This document shows, piece by piece, positions 19,298 to 34,209 of a stretch of 64,000 nt of DNA. Each line of letters opens with the position of its first letter. Position 1 is the first letter of the stretch. Origin of the DNA: Oreohelix idahoensis (lineage: Eukaryota > Mollusca > Gastropoda > Stylommatophora > Oreohelicidae); assembly GCA_024509875.1 (NCBI GenBank), contig JAMPIV010006403.1, positions 1 through 64,000 of the forward strand, read 5' to 3'. Below the pieces are notes generated by a model that made no database searches, was not told where the DNA came from, and was given only the letters and a program-made list of their open reading frames with translations. The translations under genes and the position numbers were made by a program.

Positions 19298-22075
19298 CAA
19301 GAAACCAAAAGTCTCTCTCTCTCTCGCTAGTCATAGATTTAACAGTATTTCACTAGCTGAATTCTCACGGCAAAAGGTAATAAATTATTCCCTTAGCCAG
19401 CGAAATTCATTTCTAACTCGAAGGTGAAACACAGTACAACGACCGGAAGTGACCTGTGTTGGGTTCACAGAGGGAACTCATGTAAAACAGCCGGCAACGA
19501 TGAACGAACGCTAGGGCGAGTTGAAACGAAGTTAACTTGATATCCATGCGACCAAAAGATGTATTTGCAACAATGCCACCCAAATCACAGCCCACCCCTG
19601 CCCGGGAACCTCACCTGGAATTTTAGGAGGGAATTATAAGCATTAGACCACTAACCATCATTCGGAACAGACGTGAGTTTATGGGCCCTAGAGAGGGGCA
19701 TTTCTGGTTGCAAATATTGGTAGTGAATTCGTTGAGCGAATCCACCCAGGTTGCGGTTACAAAGCAAAAACCCAGGTTGCGGTTACACAGTACTAAACCC
19801 AGGTTGCGGTTACGAGGTACTGTCGTGGAATATTCTAATCCACATATATAAATTATTAGGTAAATATGAAGCCTAACAAATAAAATTAATAAAGAAAAGA
19901 GCAATGGTAAAATAACAGTGCTGTCACAAAGAAGGTACTCGAAATTCCCCTTGTTTTCTGCTTCGTCTGCAAATTGTAACGCTTTCACGTTGATATTAAA
20001 GGCCTTCTGCAACATACACGCGTTTCCCAAACACACAATAAAATGTGCTGCCTTTCTAAGAAAAACCTTGAAATATGCAAGTTGACCTAAATTTTAAATT
20101 CCATTCATGTCTTTTTCTACACTATGTTACCAAAAACAAAAGACAGATGGACTAAAGGATAGCGAGAAGGGAGAGGCAGAAAGCCGAACACTAAACACGC
20201 GTCGCGCGATACACAAATGCTGCCATCACGCGTGTAAGACTACATGCACTAACTTTTTTGGACGAACAGTGATAAAATACACTACCCTTCCCAGAGTTAG
20301 GTTTTAAAATCATAAAAAACGCTTATTAGGAAAGATAACAATAGATGGGTTTACGTTTGAAAACATTACAGTACCCAGACAGCACATCTTCGAAACAGGA
20401 GGTAGAAGGAATTGCATATTTTGAACGCAGCCACGTAGCTCTTTTAAATTTGGATATTTGGGTTCCTTAGGGCTTGCTGACAAAGAATATGTAAAACGTT
20501 ACGCAAATAGTCCAGGAATTAATAAATTATAACCAAAATACAATAGTGGGGATGCCTGACAACATAAAATCATTTCTGCTCATAAAATTTTTTTATAACG
20601 TGTTTGAACAAAACCTTACGTTACAGAAATAGCCTACCATGTAAACTCCAAATTGATTGGAGCGCAACAAATGAAAGACTAACCACTGTACATATACTTG
20701 TAATTAAAATTGATTGTGATTCCTGGTTCCTTTGTATTTGAATCAGGACACATATACCTTTATGACAACAATGAATACATATTGTTATTTGAAAAGTTAT
20801 CAGTGACTCCTTAAGATATTCTCATAGAGTGTTATATGTATGTGAGTGTCACAGTGTTGTCAAGAGTAGTGGATTAAATTAAATTGTTTAGCTGTCTGTT
20901 GTTGTGACTTACACTTCATCATACACATACCCTAGACACATAACGTAGTCATCACACTATTCCAGAATAATTCTGACTGAGATATATAGATATGTGGTAG
21001 CAAGTAAGGTTATCTATAATACACTACTCTTAATAGATATAGATACCTTCACAGCTGATCTCAGTCAGTACACTAAGTCCCCTATAAATATTTATAACAT
21101 CCCACTTCACCACAGGTACAAACCCAGGTTCCGGTTACAAAGCAAAAACTCAGGTTGCGGTTACCCAGTACTAAACCAGGTTGCGGTTACCAGATACCTA
21201 AACCAGGTCCAGGGTACAAACCAGGGTACAAGTCCATGGTACCCAAGATTATCCTTACCCACCATACCCTATCAAATAGGTTACCATACCCAACCATATC
21301 CTATCACCCAGTAACCATACCACACATCCCATAAGCAGAAGAGATATTCAGCAGAGGTGACTTACCCCATCCTTATCTGTGATGTGCACTGAGTCCAGGG
21401 AAGCAAACTCTGACCCCCTCTGAACCCATAGAACTGTTTATGAGACCAAAGTGCTGGAGCATACCAAACCAAGAGAGTCCGAACCAAAATCATCTCCGCA
21501 GCTACTACAGGCCTTCGGAGAGTTGAGTATAATACCTACCAGCAACACTACCATAGAAAAGATCTCTGGTCCAAGTGATGACCAACACTAGTTGTTTTTT
21601 TTATTTAAACAGTATAGCTAAACCTTTTTTTCATATTTATATGTATATAATAAAAAAGATGAAAGATTCTATACCCTTTTATCCAATTTAACATAACAGA
21701 GTCTGTTGTTATTTTTCTTGTTAACTTTATTTGGGTTGTATTTTGTTTTAAATATAATCTACACCCTGGGGGCTCAGCCATAATTCAATTAACTTCTATT
21801 GGGTCGGGATATTTTAATTGTGGCTGGACACCAAATCTCTTTCTCAACCTTGTGTGCTTTACACAGTCCTTTTGTAGGATCCCTGAGGAAGAATTTATCG
21901 TCCAGTAAATATCCTGTTTAGTGTCACCAGAATTCTCTTTTAAGTAAATTTCTTGTACACTATTTCCCGAGGAGAGGCAGTTTCTTCAAACTCAGAAGCT
22001 ATCAATAAGACATTATTATCTTTATTCTTCCATTCCATTCAAGCTGTCCTATCTCCTCAAAACGCCCTCGCGACA
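19219..22075 (+). repeat. 3' LTR of element D (interrupted)
   Basis: Begins TG and ends gcgaca. Bases 19821-21119 are foreign: the solo LTR plus one copy of its 5-bp duplication. Confidence 0.9.
19821..21114. mobile_element. Solo LTR E, 1294 bp, nested in the element D LTR
   Basis: Starts tgtcgtggaat, ends ttcaccaca, and is flanked by ggtac at 19816-19820 and 21115-21119. The empty site is visible at 16410-16420 in the 5' LTR of D. TG...CA ends and a 5-bp duplication fit an LTR left by recombination of a full element. It shares the blocks cctagacac, ggtagcaag and ccttcacagct with the LTR of element C, so it is a distant relative. Orientation is likely plus by that comparison. Confidence 0.92.
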
Positions 22076-22379
22076 GCCAGTGTCTGCAGGCATTTGATAG
22101 ATCAAACCAAGTTACTCTCATTTCCCAAGTGTTTAATAAATTATTCAGATTGTGATGAACTCATAGTTCTTCCTAACAGTACCCATTCATAGGAGCAATA
22201 GTACAGTGACACTGTCCCAGATTGACACATGTAATTAAATTTGTGAATAATAATATATACAGTTATAAATTGAATCATTTTGATGTAAATATTTTGATTG
22301 ATCATTTTGAAGTTCAATATTCCAGTATACACTAAATTGTGATACTGGAACAATAAATTGTAAAAAAAATTAATTCACA

Positions 22380-22640
22380 TTTAAACTTACTCTGGGTGTT
22401 GTTAAGTACTTTTCCTATAGTCTTAGGTGTATTTGTTATAAGTTTATTACATCACATTTTACATTACCCTAGACACTAGCCAGATAACATACATACACCA
22501 TTATTTTACTTAAGAGAAAATACGTCGCAGGTTGAGGTCGTAGGGTGGTAGCAGCAAGGTTCTCTGAAAATACATACCCTATTATTTATTAGACTCAGGG
22601 GCCTTCACAGCTTGACCTCACATCTGCATAAAGTTGTGTG
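22380..22640 (+). repeat. LTR relic related to LTR C and LTR E
   Basis: ccctagacac, ggtagcagcaaggtt and ggccttcacagcttgacct occur in the order and spacing seen near the 3' ends of LTR E (20920-21060) and LTR C. The ends are not defined. The upstream 22076-22379 is AT-rich and may be part of it. A (TG)n tract follows at about 22634-22650. Confidence 0.55.
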
Positions 22641-22874
22641 TGTGTGTGTGTCTGTGCGTGACACGTGGACTGTGGGTACCATTTTGAATGTGAAGCCTGA
22701 AATGGGAGCCCATTGTGCTTGTAACAGAACGCCCCGTTCCGCTCCCTTATAATTTACCGCCCACTTACCATTTCTCGTCCCTAGATTTGAAGGGAAAAAA
22801 CGTGCATATTTTGAATGCTACACCCCTGCAAGAACAAAATAATTCTGTTTTACCTTTGAAATTTGTAATCCGTA

Positions 22875-23000
22875 TTCCAGACCACCAGGTATTTTATATT
22901 TGAACATGCGTCCTAATACAATCGACGGATCTTATAACAACGCTTAATGGTGCCTGGCGTCGTCAATACGAGACAAACCCTGTTTTAAAAACAACACTCG
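22875..23000 (+). repeat. Diverged copy of the hairpin dispersed repeat
   Basis: tttgaacatgcgtcctaata and caatcgac followed by acgagacaaaccctgtttta parallel 9600-9705 and 33100-33205, with the hairpin decayed. Confidence 0.55.
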
Positions 23001-23131
23001 AGGTGTTAGCTGTGATATCAAAACAAGATACGTTTATCAGTCAGATGTTGTTGTTGTTTAACTAGGACTGCAGAGCTTCTCGCTCTTTTGCAGCCAATAC
23101 CAAGTTGAAGACTCCTTGGTATTATCTACAC

Positions 23132-23337
23132 CAGAGGTTTTCAAACTTTTTTGGTCCGCGGCTCCCTTGACCTGTGCATAAATCACCACGGCTTCTCTCT
23201 ATACTACGAAGATCTATATTTATTGATGGACCTTGGCTCATAATATAGAGCCCAACACTTTTCCCAAGCCACCGCGATACCTTAGCCGAGGGCCGCGACG
23301 CCCCTGGGAGCCGCGACGCACAATTTGAAAACCTCTG
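23132..23337. mobile_element. hAT-type MITE, 206 bp
   Basis: Inverted ends cagaggttttcaaa and tttgaaaacctctg are flanked by an exact 8-bp duplication atctacac (23124-23131 and 23338-23345). Next to the ends are ggtccgcggctccc and gggagccgcgacgc, a further imperfect inverted repeat. Eight-base duplications and CAG...CTG ends are typical of hAT elements. There is no coding sequence. Confidence 0.95.
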
Positions 23338-23345
23338 ATCTACAC

Positions 23346-24254
23346 TGTAGGTCTTGGTTTTTACTGTGGCTTTTCTGTCATTCCGAAACGTGTTGAGTTG
23401 AAATCATGAGCTCCAGTTTCTCCAGCTTGTCTGGCATTTAAAGGATCGTCACATCTGGTCCCAAGCTAGGAAGAAGAAGCGTGTGGCATACTGTGCATTC
23501 CCCGCCATCCAAAGGGCTCTCCAAATATGCAGAGCTAAAATATTGTGCTCTGGTTCTGGGAACTCGCAAGAAATTGTCACGTCTTACGCAGAGCTACATC
23601 TCAGCTCCCCCTGCTCATCATGGGCCCATAGTGAGATCCTCCTGCATGCAGCCAACCAAGTAAAAAGCCAGAGTTAAGTCTGGGGTTCACAGGACTTCTC
23701 CAAACTTAGTGTGCAATGCTGGGTTCTCAACATGTTTCACCACAGGGGGAATCCCTGGAAGTGTGTGGGTTATTTCAAGAGTGAATGAGGGTATATTTAG
23801 CCTCACAGACAGGTTCACTTCCATATCTGAATACTGTAGCACGTGACCTGACACAGTGGCATAGAAACCGCCGGCTATCATTCTTACGTAGGCTATCATT
23901 CGGAACCATGCTACAAGTGTATAATTCTTACACAGGCTATCATTTTAAACCGGACTATACCTTTAACAACCAACGGGCTGATCACCCGTTTGCCAGTCAC
24001 TTCGATTACGGAAACAACAGCAAATGGATTGATTTGCCATTGCCCTAAAGACGCCAATAGGCGTGATGGGAAACAATGGCAAAGAAAACCTATCTGCTGT
24101 TGCCCTAAGACGCCACTAGGCGTAATGGCCACTGACTGCTTTGACGGTCGGTGGCTAAGGACGGAAGAAGAAGAATACCTTTAACAAAGCTATCATTTTT
24201 ATGAAATGACACGATGATCTCATTTGTTATAAACAGTTTTCTCATCTAAAAGTG
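23346..24254. other. Probable LINE 3'-end debris, not assignable
   Basis: Short gaagaagaa tails (about 23468 and 24163) and a twice-used block around gacgcca(a/c)taggcgt (24050-24070, 24108-24127) suggest LINE 3' regions. No domain can be read with confidence. Confidence 0.4.
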
Positions 24255-24430
24255 ATTGTCGAGTGGCGGAGTGATTAGAAAGCTTACTTCTCGGGGCAAA
24301 GTTACCCGGTTCGAAACCTGGTAACGTCACTCTCCAGTCGACCCAGCTGTAAATGTGTACCTGACTCCGTTCTTGGGAAGGCGAAAGCAGCAAGGAAGGG
24401 AACCGGTCACCCCCACCTCATAAAGCGTAC
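24255..24430 (+). repeat. SINE with tRNA-like head, tail displaced
   Basis: A-box-like gtggcggagtgattagaaag and B-box-like cggttcgaaacc are followed by the body cccagctgtaaatgtgtacc and ggaagggaaccggtcacccc. The expected end (gcagtatcttctatgttatt then acctttac) appears at about 24785-24815. About 340 bp of other sequence ending in (GAA)n therefore seem to have been inserted before the tail. Confidence 0.75.
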
Positions 24431-24830
24431 GTTGCGGCCACAAGATCTTCTTCAGACACATATGAACAGGCCTAGTGACCTAAGACGCGTCAACAGTGAG
24501 AAATGTAGTTAGTGACCCATAGCTAGACTGCTTGCGTAAGGGTCAGCGAACCAGAGCTGACCAAGACCCTACTCCACCTCCAAGTGGTGGTCCTGGAAAC
24601 AGGCTGCATCACTGCAGTCTGGCTGAGTGAGTAGGGATCGAAGAGGGAAGGCTAACCCGGTTCCAAAAATGCCATGCTGAAGTCGGATGTGACGGCCGAA
24701 AGGCGCAAATATCGCAGCTTCGCTGTAAACGGACACAACGCAACCAACGTCCTTTTCAGGACGAACGAAGAAGAAGAAGACTCCCCTAAAGCAGTATCTT
24801 CTATGTTATTACCTTTACTATTAACTGATC

Positions 24831-25708
<878 letters not shown>

Positions 25709-26085
25709 AACTTTGATGTATACAAAAGTACAAACAAACAGACGTCAAAGATGATGTAGCATTCACGCGCCATCTTTAGAAACGTTTTGTCGTATTGTTT
25801 GGGGGGAAAAGCCCTTGCTAAAAGGGGAAGACTCTCGTGACAAGTGAGGTGACGTCATTTTGACAACAAAAGTACACAAAAAGTCAGAAAGACATATCAA
25901 AGAAACTGACGAGAATAAAAATATTTAGTGGTCGGCTGAAGACGTTCTTCGGTAGATCCAATAAAAGTACCGCTTCTAATAAATAGACAGACTGAATAAT
26001 AGTAGACCTAGAAGACATGTCCAGCGATAAATAGCATTAGTTGCACTATTAGTGTAGCATGATGAAACAATGCCTTGTTATGATA

Positions 26086-26190
26086 GGATCCCGTTACACG
26101 CCCATTGAGGCATATTGGGAATATGGTGCTAGGCCCACATTTTCTTGACCATCGGCACAGTAGGGGTGATGTGGTCAGCAAAACGCCGGC
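26086..26190 (+). repeat. Dispersed repeat copy (partner of 5521-5715)
   Basis: gatcccgttacacgcccatt, gggaatatggtgctaggccc and aggggtgatgtggtcag align with 5571-5670. The flanks differ. Confidence 0.75.
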
Positions 26191-26324
26191 CGCCTTAACC
26201 TTCCCAGAAGTTGCTCTGGTATCCAATGGGGCTGGGTCGACCAAGGAGCCGTTTGGGGCCTAAAAAAATCCCACATCCTTGTTATGATAGAAAGAAGAGA
26301 AATATCGGCCAGTCAAATGCCCGC

Positions 26325-26326
<2 letters not shown>

Positions 26327-26405
<79 letters not shown>
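26327..26405. repeat. (CT)n microsatellite
   Basis: 79 bp of uninterrupted CT repeat. Confidence 0.99.
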
Positions 26406-26407
<2 letters not shown>

Positions 26408-26729
26408 CGGTGAAATGGTTCGTAATGCGTATAAACAAATGGAGAGATGTGTGCATAGGAGTACGTAGACTTAGATGAATTAAAAGAGAATGAAGCAACA
26501 GAAAGTAATGGCAGTGATTTCGATTTTTGAAGGATAAGACTGTCACATAGGGAGTTATGTTCTATAAATTGTCTACATTTTCCTTTTTCTTCCACTCGGG
26601 TCCTCAAATTTTTTCTGTCACTCTTTACCCTTTTATATATATATATAATTTTTTCGCATTCGTTAGTTTGCGAATAATATTTTCTTTTCCCATTCGAAAT
26701 TTTACCGTCTTTCTTTCTCATGCTGACTG

Positions 26730-27070
26730 AAACTCGATTACGTAGATGTCAGTCTCTGCCGGTGGAACCATAGCTGTGAATATACGGTTCTCGCCAGACA
26801 TACGTCTGCAGTTTCCCCGGTCAGAGCGCTGCCCGACCAGATTTCTGGGCCTGGGGTGTGAGAAATTCGCTCCGTTGGACATGACAGGCAGACGAATTGT
26901 CTACCTTTTGCAGAAACTGCGTGAGTTTTCGTCGGGATAGTCCGGCGAAGTGTGAAATTGCGCTCCGCGCTGCAGACGGTTGTCTGAGAGTTGCAACTGA
27001 CACGCGTACATCTCGGTCAGTAGGTGGCAGTTACGACACGCGTTAAGCTGACGTAAGTGTTGGGAGTAGG
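26730..27070. other. CpG-rich segment in AT-rich surroundings
   Basis: About 340 bp with many CpG (tcgtcgggatagtccggcga, cgctccgcgctgcagacgg, gacacgcgt). It stands out from the AT-rich DNA on both sides. A short open frame crosses it without a known domain. It could be a promoter or first exon of a host gene, or part of an unrecognised LTR. Confidence 0.4.
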
Positions 27071-28901
<1,831 letters not shown>

Positions 28902-31221
28902 TTAGACTGTCTGACGCTGTAAAAGCTGTCGCAGAAGATAGGTGAGAGAGAGAAGAATTTTTTTCGCTTTCAGAGACAGCCTCTATATCACATTCTATCA
29001 TCTCACTCATGGAAATCTATTTTGTATTTCTATCTCACACTGTGACTGTCACTCATTCCAACCTATTCAGAAGGGACCAACCCAAGTCTTAAATCTCCTA
29101 TCAAAAATCTACGACAAAGACCAACTATATGCATGCCAAAGGAAATGTTGCTACGTTTTTTTATTTCGGAGAAAATTAAAGGTAAAGACGCCAGCACGAT
29201 GAAAACTACTGTGTCGATTGTCTTTAAAAATTTGATATAAATCGAAGTTGGAACCCATTATGGAATAATTTATATAAAAGGAAAGCAGAAGCTATGGAAA
29301 GTGAAAGGAGATATATATGAAGTAATGGATAACAGGGTTGAGATGCATGAAGAAGATGTATGGACCCAGCTAACACAAACTCGCTCAAGTCTGCACAAAA
29401 TATATACAGTCTGAGAACGGAAGCATTATATTGCTCTCCAACACGTCCACACTTCACCTATAAAAGGCCACAGTGGAATTTTCAAACTTTACACACACAC
29501 AGCAGAAGCCAGATGGACGGAGGGAAAGAGACGCTCGTCAAGGCTATAATTTTACCATATGTTGGCCGAGCAGTTCTTCATCACCAAACCGAGTCTATGT
29601 TTTTCATCTATCCTAAGAGGGTATGTAAATTTATGATTAATAATTTGTTTTATTGCAGATCATTGTGATAGAATTGTATCAGGATCAGGCCAGAGGACTG
29701 AACTGAATTTGAGTTATGGATGTATAAAGGAATTCGATGCTTACCAGCGTTTAGCATAAATATCAGTAGGAGTGATCAATTTGAAACTATTACACTGGAA
29801 TAATGGACTTGGCACTCCAGAATATGAAAGGCGACGGTTACATCATAATCATGTATAAAATGTATTATACTTTTATTCATGTATTATATTATTTTATAAA
29901 TCTTATGTAGATAGACACCTGTCTTGTCTCGCTATTCCTAATCAGAACTGATCCATGTTTCATTCATATACATGCCCACATCTGAACACCTTCACTTCAT
30001 GTACACGTAGGCTTGTGGACCCTATGACCAAAGGCTAGGCACTTGTCACGTATTGTCCCCAGGTTCATTCGTGTCATACTACACCAGAGGTCTTGAATAC
30101 TAGATCAATAAGTGCATTCCTTGACCAACACAGGAGCATCAAACATTGTGATCTAGATTCACGCATTAGACCCCATCAGTGTTTGGTGGTCTACTGCAAG
30201 TCTTTCAACTGACACTGCTGTGTATATTCCTAGAAGACAATCACAACACTGAAATGTTAAGTACTTTATGTGGAAAATTCCATCAGCTATTGTGAGGAGT
30301 CAAATAAAAGTGACTTGTGTGTAGGGATGAGAAAAACAGTTCTGCACTACTAGAATAGACAAGATATAACTTTAGCAATAAATGAACATGTAAATGAACA
30401 TTTTATGTTATTCTGAAGATTCCAGAAAGGACTTCTTAAGTTGATTTCTGAGTGAAACTCAACTATTAAGTAAATTTGTAATTAACTTTTATTCATTCCC
30501 TTTTTCATCATTTTCATCATCCACATTTTACACAAGAAGAATACAAAAGATAGATGTAAATAATAAATGATTCATTAATTGTACTTCTCTGACTTGTCAC
30601 ATTTATAATATTGCATTTTGAGTTTTTAATGAATTGTTGATTTTCATAGGTTAGTTACATTGCAAGGTGGCATCTTAGGTTCTGACTTTACTCTGAATAT
30701 TATCTGAAGCAAGGACCTTCACAGCCGTGACTATCCTGTGATACCAGTGATCTTCTCTGACACTGGGACTATATTCTTGTCATACATAATTCTTCTTCTG
30801 TTCTGTCAGTAACTACTACTGGCTACTACACTCATAAATACCTTACGTTACAATTAGCAATAATGAAGTAAAAGGTCATATAGACATACTGATAAAACGG
30901 TTGGTGATAATAACACAGCAATTGATTTTTTTTTTTAAAGTCACACCATTAGGAATAAGCAAACGGCGAGTTCAGACAGACAGACAGCCGGTGGTCATTA
31001 TCAGGACCAGCCCTTTTCAAGGCTTCTTCTGTTGTCTAGTCTTCTACTTCTTTATTTCTCACTGAGTGCCTGATAACATACCTTTGTGTGTTGTTTGATT
31101 ATTTATTTACTTTTCAGGGCTAACATCAGTCTAGCGTCAAAATTGGATAAACGATTCACATGATATAACCCAACCATAACCAAATTAGCCCACCTCGGGT
31201 CAGTTTGAAGAAGTATGAAAA
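28902..31221. other. No gene recognised; possible LTR relic near 30700
   Basis: No supportable open frame. aggaccttcacagccgtgac near 30713 resembles the ccttcacagct block of LTRs C and E, so an old LTR may lie here, but no ends were found. Confidence 0.4.
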
Positions 31222-31363
31222 CTCTATAACAGTGATTTTCAACCTTTTCAGCTCAAGGCACACTGAAAATGATGCTAAAATTGTCATCAGTTTTTAAGGA
31301 GATATTTTATCATTACAGCATACTGGTAAAAATTACTGACTCAACTATTGTATGTGATTTCAT

Positions 31364-31627
31364 CTATTTTGCCACGATTTCGGCAACGGTATAGCTCGCT
31401 TCGTGAGCTTTGTCAGTATTAGTTGAGATTTTGATCCATTGTTTAGCCTGGCGTGTTTGATCAGCCACGAGCCTTTTATAATATTCAACTGGTTTATGTG
31501 AGTGCTTTGTGTAAAGGTGTCTTTTCAGCTTACTGGGAACCATAGCTTGATTTGCCAGTTTCTCACCACAAACAACACACTTAGGACATGGCTGCCCTTC
31601 TCCGGATGAAATGAATCCGAAGGACAA
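31364..31627 (-). pseudogene. hAT transposase N-terminal fragment (BED-type zinc finger)
   Basis: The 87-residue reading includes CPKCVVCGEKLANQAM, then KLKRHLYTKHSHKP and a later AHEASYTVAEIVAK. The pattern C-x2-C ... H-x4-H with the motif LKRHLxTKH matches the BED/ZBED-like finger of Charlie-group hAT transposases and the host genes derived from them. This finger binds DNA at transposon ends. The catalytic domain and dimerisation domain are missing because the sequence stops near the element end. The nearest plausible start is at 31627. Family-level identification is confident; the exact subgroup is inference. Confidence 0.85.
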
Positions 31628-31733
31628 ATAATCTTCGTTATACTGGCGCTGACGGCTTTAGAATTCTCACTAACTGTATTATGTGTTACACAACCAGAAC
31701 TAGTGCCAGCTACACTTGATTCATTGTCATCAT

Positions 31734-32372
31734 CAGTGGCGTATCCTGGTAATGCGAGCTAGGCGTGCTGCTACTTAAAATGAATATGTACGCCTACTAT
31801 TTAACTTCTTCCCCTCTTAATTTAAAAACCAACTATATTCAATTACGCAACGATAGTTATTAGGGGTATATGTCAACTATCTCCGAAATACTAATTAACT
31901 TACAACTTTAAACTCACTGTCACTGTAATAATCTGCATTCCCGGCAACTAACAAAAATTAATCACAAAAAACACTGGACGGACACAACCTATTTTTACAA
32001 CTCGAGAGCTGCAGGACCACAGCACGCATGTTCGCATTGTATTTACGTATCTGGCCATGATCCCGATCCAATCAAACCAGTGTTCAGACGTGAATCCGAA
32101 ACGTGCCGCACGCATTGTGACGGAATTACCCGAGAAACTTCGGGCGATTGCTACCAACCAATAAAAAACTGCACTATAAAAAGCGTCTGGGGAAACTGAA
32201 ACTAGATTATACTCGTAGATTCTATGCTGGAAAATCCGTTATCCTGGTGCGTGCGGTCCGAAAGCAGAACATTAGAAGAGAAATATTTTATAGAATAATA
32301 AATTAAATTTTTATTTTCCTTCGGGCATAGGTGTGCGCAGCACGCACAGCACACATAGAGAATACGCCACTG
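31734..32372. mobile_element. hAT-like MITE nested in the hAT element, 639 bp
   Basis: Inverted ends cagtggcgtat and atacgccactg are flanked by gtcatcat on both sides (31726-31733 and 32373-32380), an exact 8-bp duplication. A third copy of the terminus (cagtggcgtagtaagg) lies alone at about 33486. No transposase is encoded. Confidence 0.93.
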
Positions 32373-33099
32373 GTCATCATCTAACTTACGTTTTTTTTTA
32401 AATTAGAAATCTGTCCATGTACAAAAATTAACAATCAACTAGATTCAGAAATTACAAAATAACTAAAACGAAATAGAAATAACATACAAAAATGCGGGAA
32501 AGGTTCTCAGTAGACATGTGTGTTATAGTGACTTCCCTTTGTAATGATTGTCTTGGTTATGTTCGAATGGGTAAAGGTTCGCTTTCATTACAAGAAGAGG
32601 TCACTACAACGCATTGTGGCTCGACAGGGGTGAAAGATGGGGTTGTAAAAGTACATTGCAGAGATATTTTGGGATCTGAAACAACAAGGACGGAAATTCT
32701 TAGAATTTTACTATAACTGTTTTTAATTTTTTTTTTTTTAAATATTAAACTGTTTTCAATTAATATTAAATTGTTTTCATTCTTATCGACCTTATATGAA
32801 AAATATACAGTACTTCTAAAATTGACCTCGACAATTTTTTTAATTTTTCCTCAAATTTTTTTTTCTCAATTTTTGTCTACCTTCCCCTAAACTCTAGCGG
32901 CACACCTGCGCACCTTTCGCGGCACACCAGTGTGCCGCGGCACACCGTTTGAAATTCACTGCTCTATAATATACTACGTATTTTAATAAATTATGACAGT
33001 TTTTGAGTATTCGTCGTACAATTCCGGCCACACCGATTGCACAGTTTTGTTGAAAATTTCATTTATTTCTCATGTTTCTCATAATCATAATTATCAGAC

Positions 33100-33205
33100 C
33101 TAAAGGTCTTTTATATTTGGACATACGCCCTAATATAATCGACAATGGTGAACAGGACGCGCCTCGCCGAAAACGAGGCAAAATTTTATTTTTTTTTTTT
33201 AAATA
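33100..33205 (+). repeat. Dispersed repeat with terminal hairpin
   Basis: ggacatacgccctaatataa and the hairpin gcctcgccgaaaacgaggc parallel 9600-9705. It is followed by a T run. Confidence 0.75.
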
Positions 33206-34209
33206 GTTCTCGCTTTCTTTCCTTCTGTTTTTGGTTCGTTTGACCCTGACGAAGGCCTTGTGACCGCAACGTAGGCACTTTCTGTGTCTTTTGTCTCCCC
33301 CCCCCCCCCCCGTTTTTTAACCCAACGTTTACTTTAGCCATAATGAAGGTCACAAAGACACACTAGTAAAACAACTGGCTGATTTGCAAACAGAAAACAA
33401 GTCAATTATTCCTTGTGGTAGTTTTAACATTTATTATCTTCCTTCCCTTTTACGCTCCGTGTTAGCACGGTGTGACAACTGTAGGCAGTGGCGTAGTAAG
33501 GAAGGGGGGGGGGGTGCGAGGGGGGAGGTCCGCCCCGGGTGCCAAATATTTCAAGGACGCCTCTGGCTGTAGGAAGTCTACACCAAAGCACTTTGTCCTC
33601 TTGCAGTGGCTGTTTCATTAGCAATTTATTTTACACGTTGGAGCCGCTGGCCTTAAATGCAACCTAACATATCCATCTCTTATGACACGCCTGGCGGGAT
33701 GATTAGTTATATTCTTTTTTTTTCTGTCTCACCAGAGACACCCCCCCCCCCGGGGGGGAACTACGTGGGAGGGGTTTTAAAACTGCATTAGAACAATTTC
33801 AAAACGTCCTTCTCTTGCATGCGTGCATGTAGATGAGCACGAGATTCCAAGAAGGACAGATCTTTTCCCCACTTAAGAAAAAAAATACAAAAATAAATAA
33901 AACTCGGAAAAAATCACATCGATTTGTAAGCGTCTCTTGCGCTTCTAGTCTCTTCAGTTTGACACTCAATTAGAGCCAGAGAATCCCTCCAATAATCAAT
34001 GACACGTAAAAAACACATAAGCCGCCATTACCGGAAGTGCTCTCCGGGTCCTCCTGGTATTTTCAGCCCACAACAGCGCGGGAGACAACTCCAGCCTCTG
34101 AAGTTTAAAAATAACTATTAGGCGTCTGTCAAGAGAACAGATTGGTACCGCCTGAGCATTCCATTACTGTGTCCACCAGGTGGCGTTGTTGCGTGTTGTC
34201 ATGAATAAA
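33206..34209. other. No gene; homopolymer-rich debris
   Basis: Contains a C15 run (33297-33311), a lone hAT-like terminus (about 33486), a copy of the dispersed repeat (33565-33650) and a C11G7 inverted homopolymer near 33740-33760. Confidence 0.6.

Larger units (their letters stand above)
15819..22075 (+). mobile_element. LTR element D, non-autonomous (dead protease, no RT or integrase)
   Basis: Two 1558-bp LTRs bracket an 1842-bp interior. The 3' copy is lengthened by a nested solo LTR. A perfect primer binding site follows the 5' LTR and a polypurine tract precedes the 3' LTR. The interior encodes only one open frame (17822-19297) and has neither reverse transcriptase nor integrase, so it must have moved with enzymes from a relative. 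Its protease-like segment aligns with that of element C. The LTRs differ by about two substitutions plus short indels, implying a recent insertion. The first base of the 5' LTR is mutated (ag for tg), and no matching target-site duplication was found (aagtg on the left, gccag on the right). Confidence 0.88.
31230..32961 (-). mobile_element. hAT transposon, internally deleted, with nested MITE
   Basis: Ends cagtgattttcaacc and gtttgaaattcactg form imperfect inverted repeats. They are flanked by an exact 8-bp duplication ctctataa (31222-31229 and 32962-32969). A minus-strand fragment codes for a BED-finger-type transposase N-terminus, and the remainder of the transposase is gone. A second hAT-like MITE (31734-32372) sits inside. 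The element is non-autonomous. Confidence 0.93.

Noticed and set aside
15810..22090. Target-site duplication of element D
   Set aside because: The five bases left (aagtg) and right (gccag) do not match. The element may have recombined or the left flank mutated.
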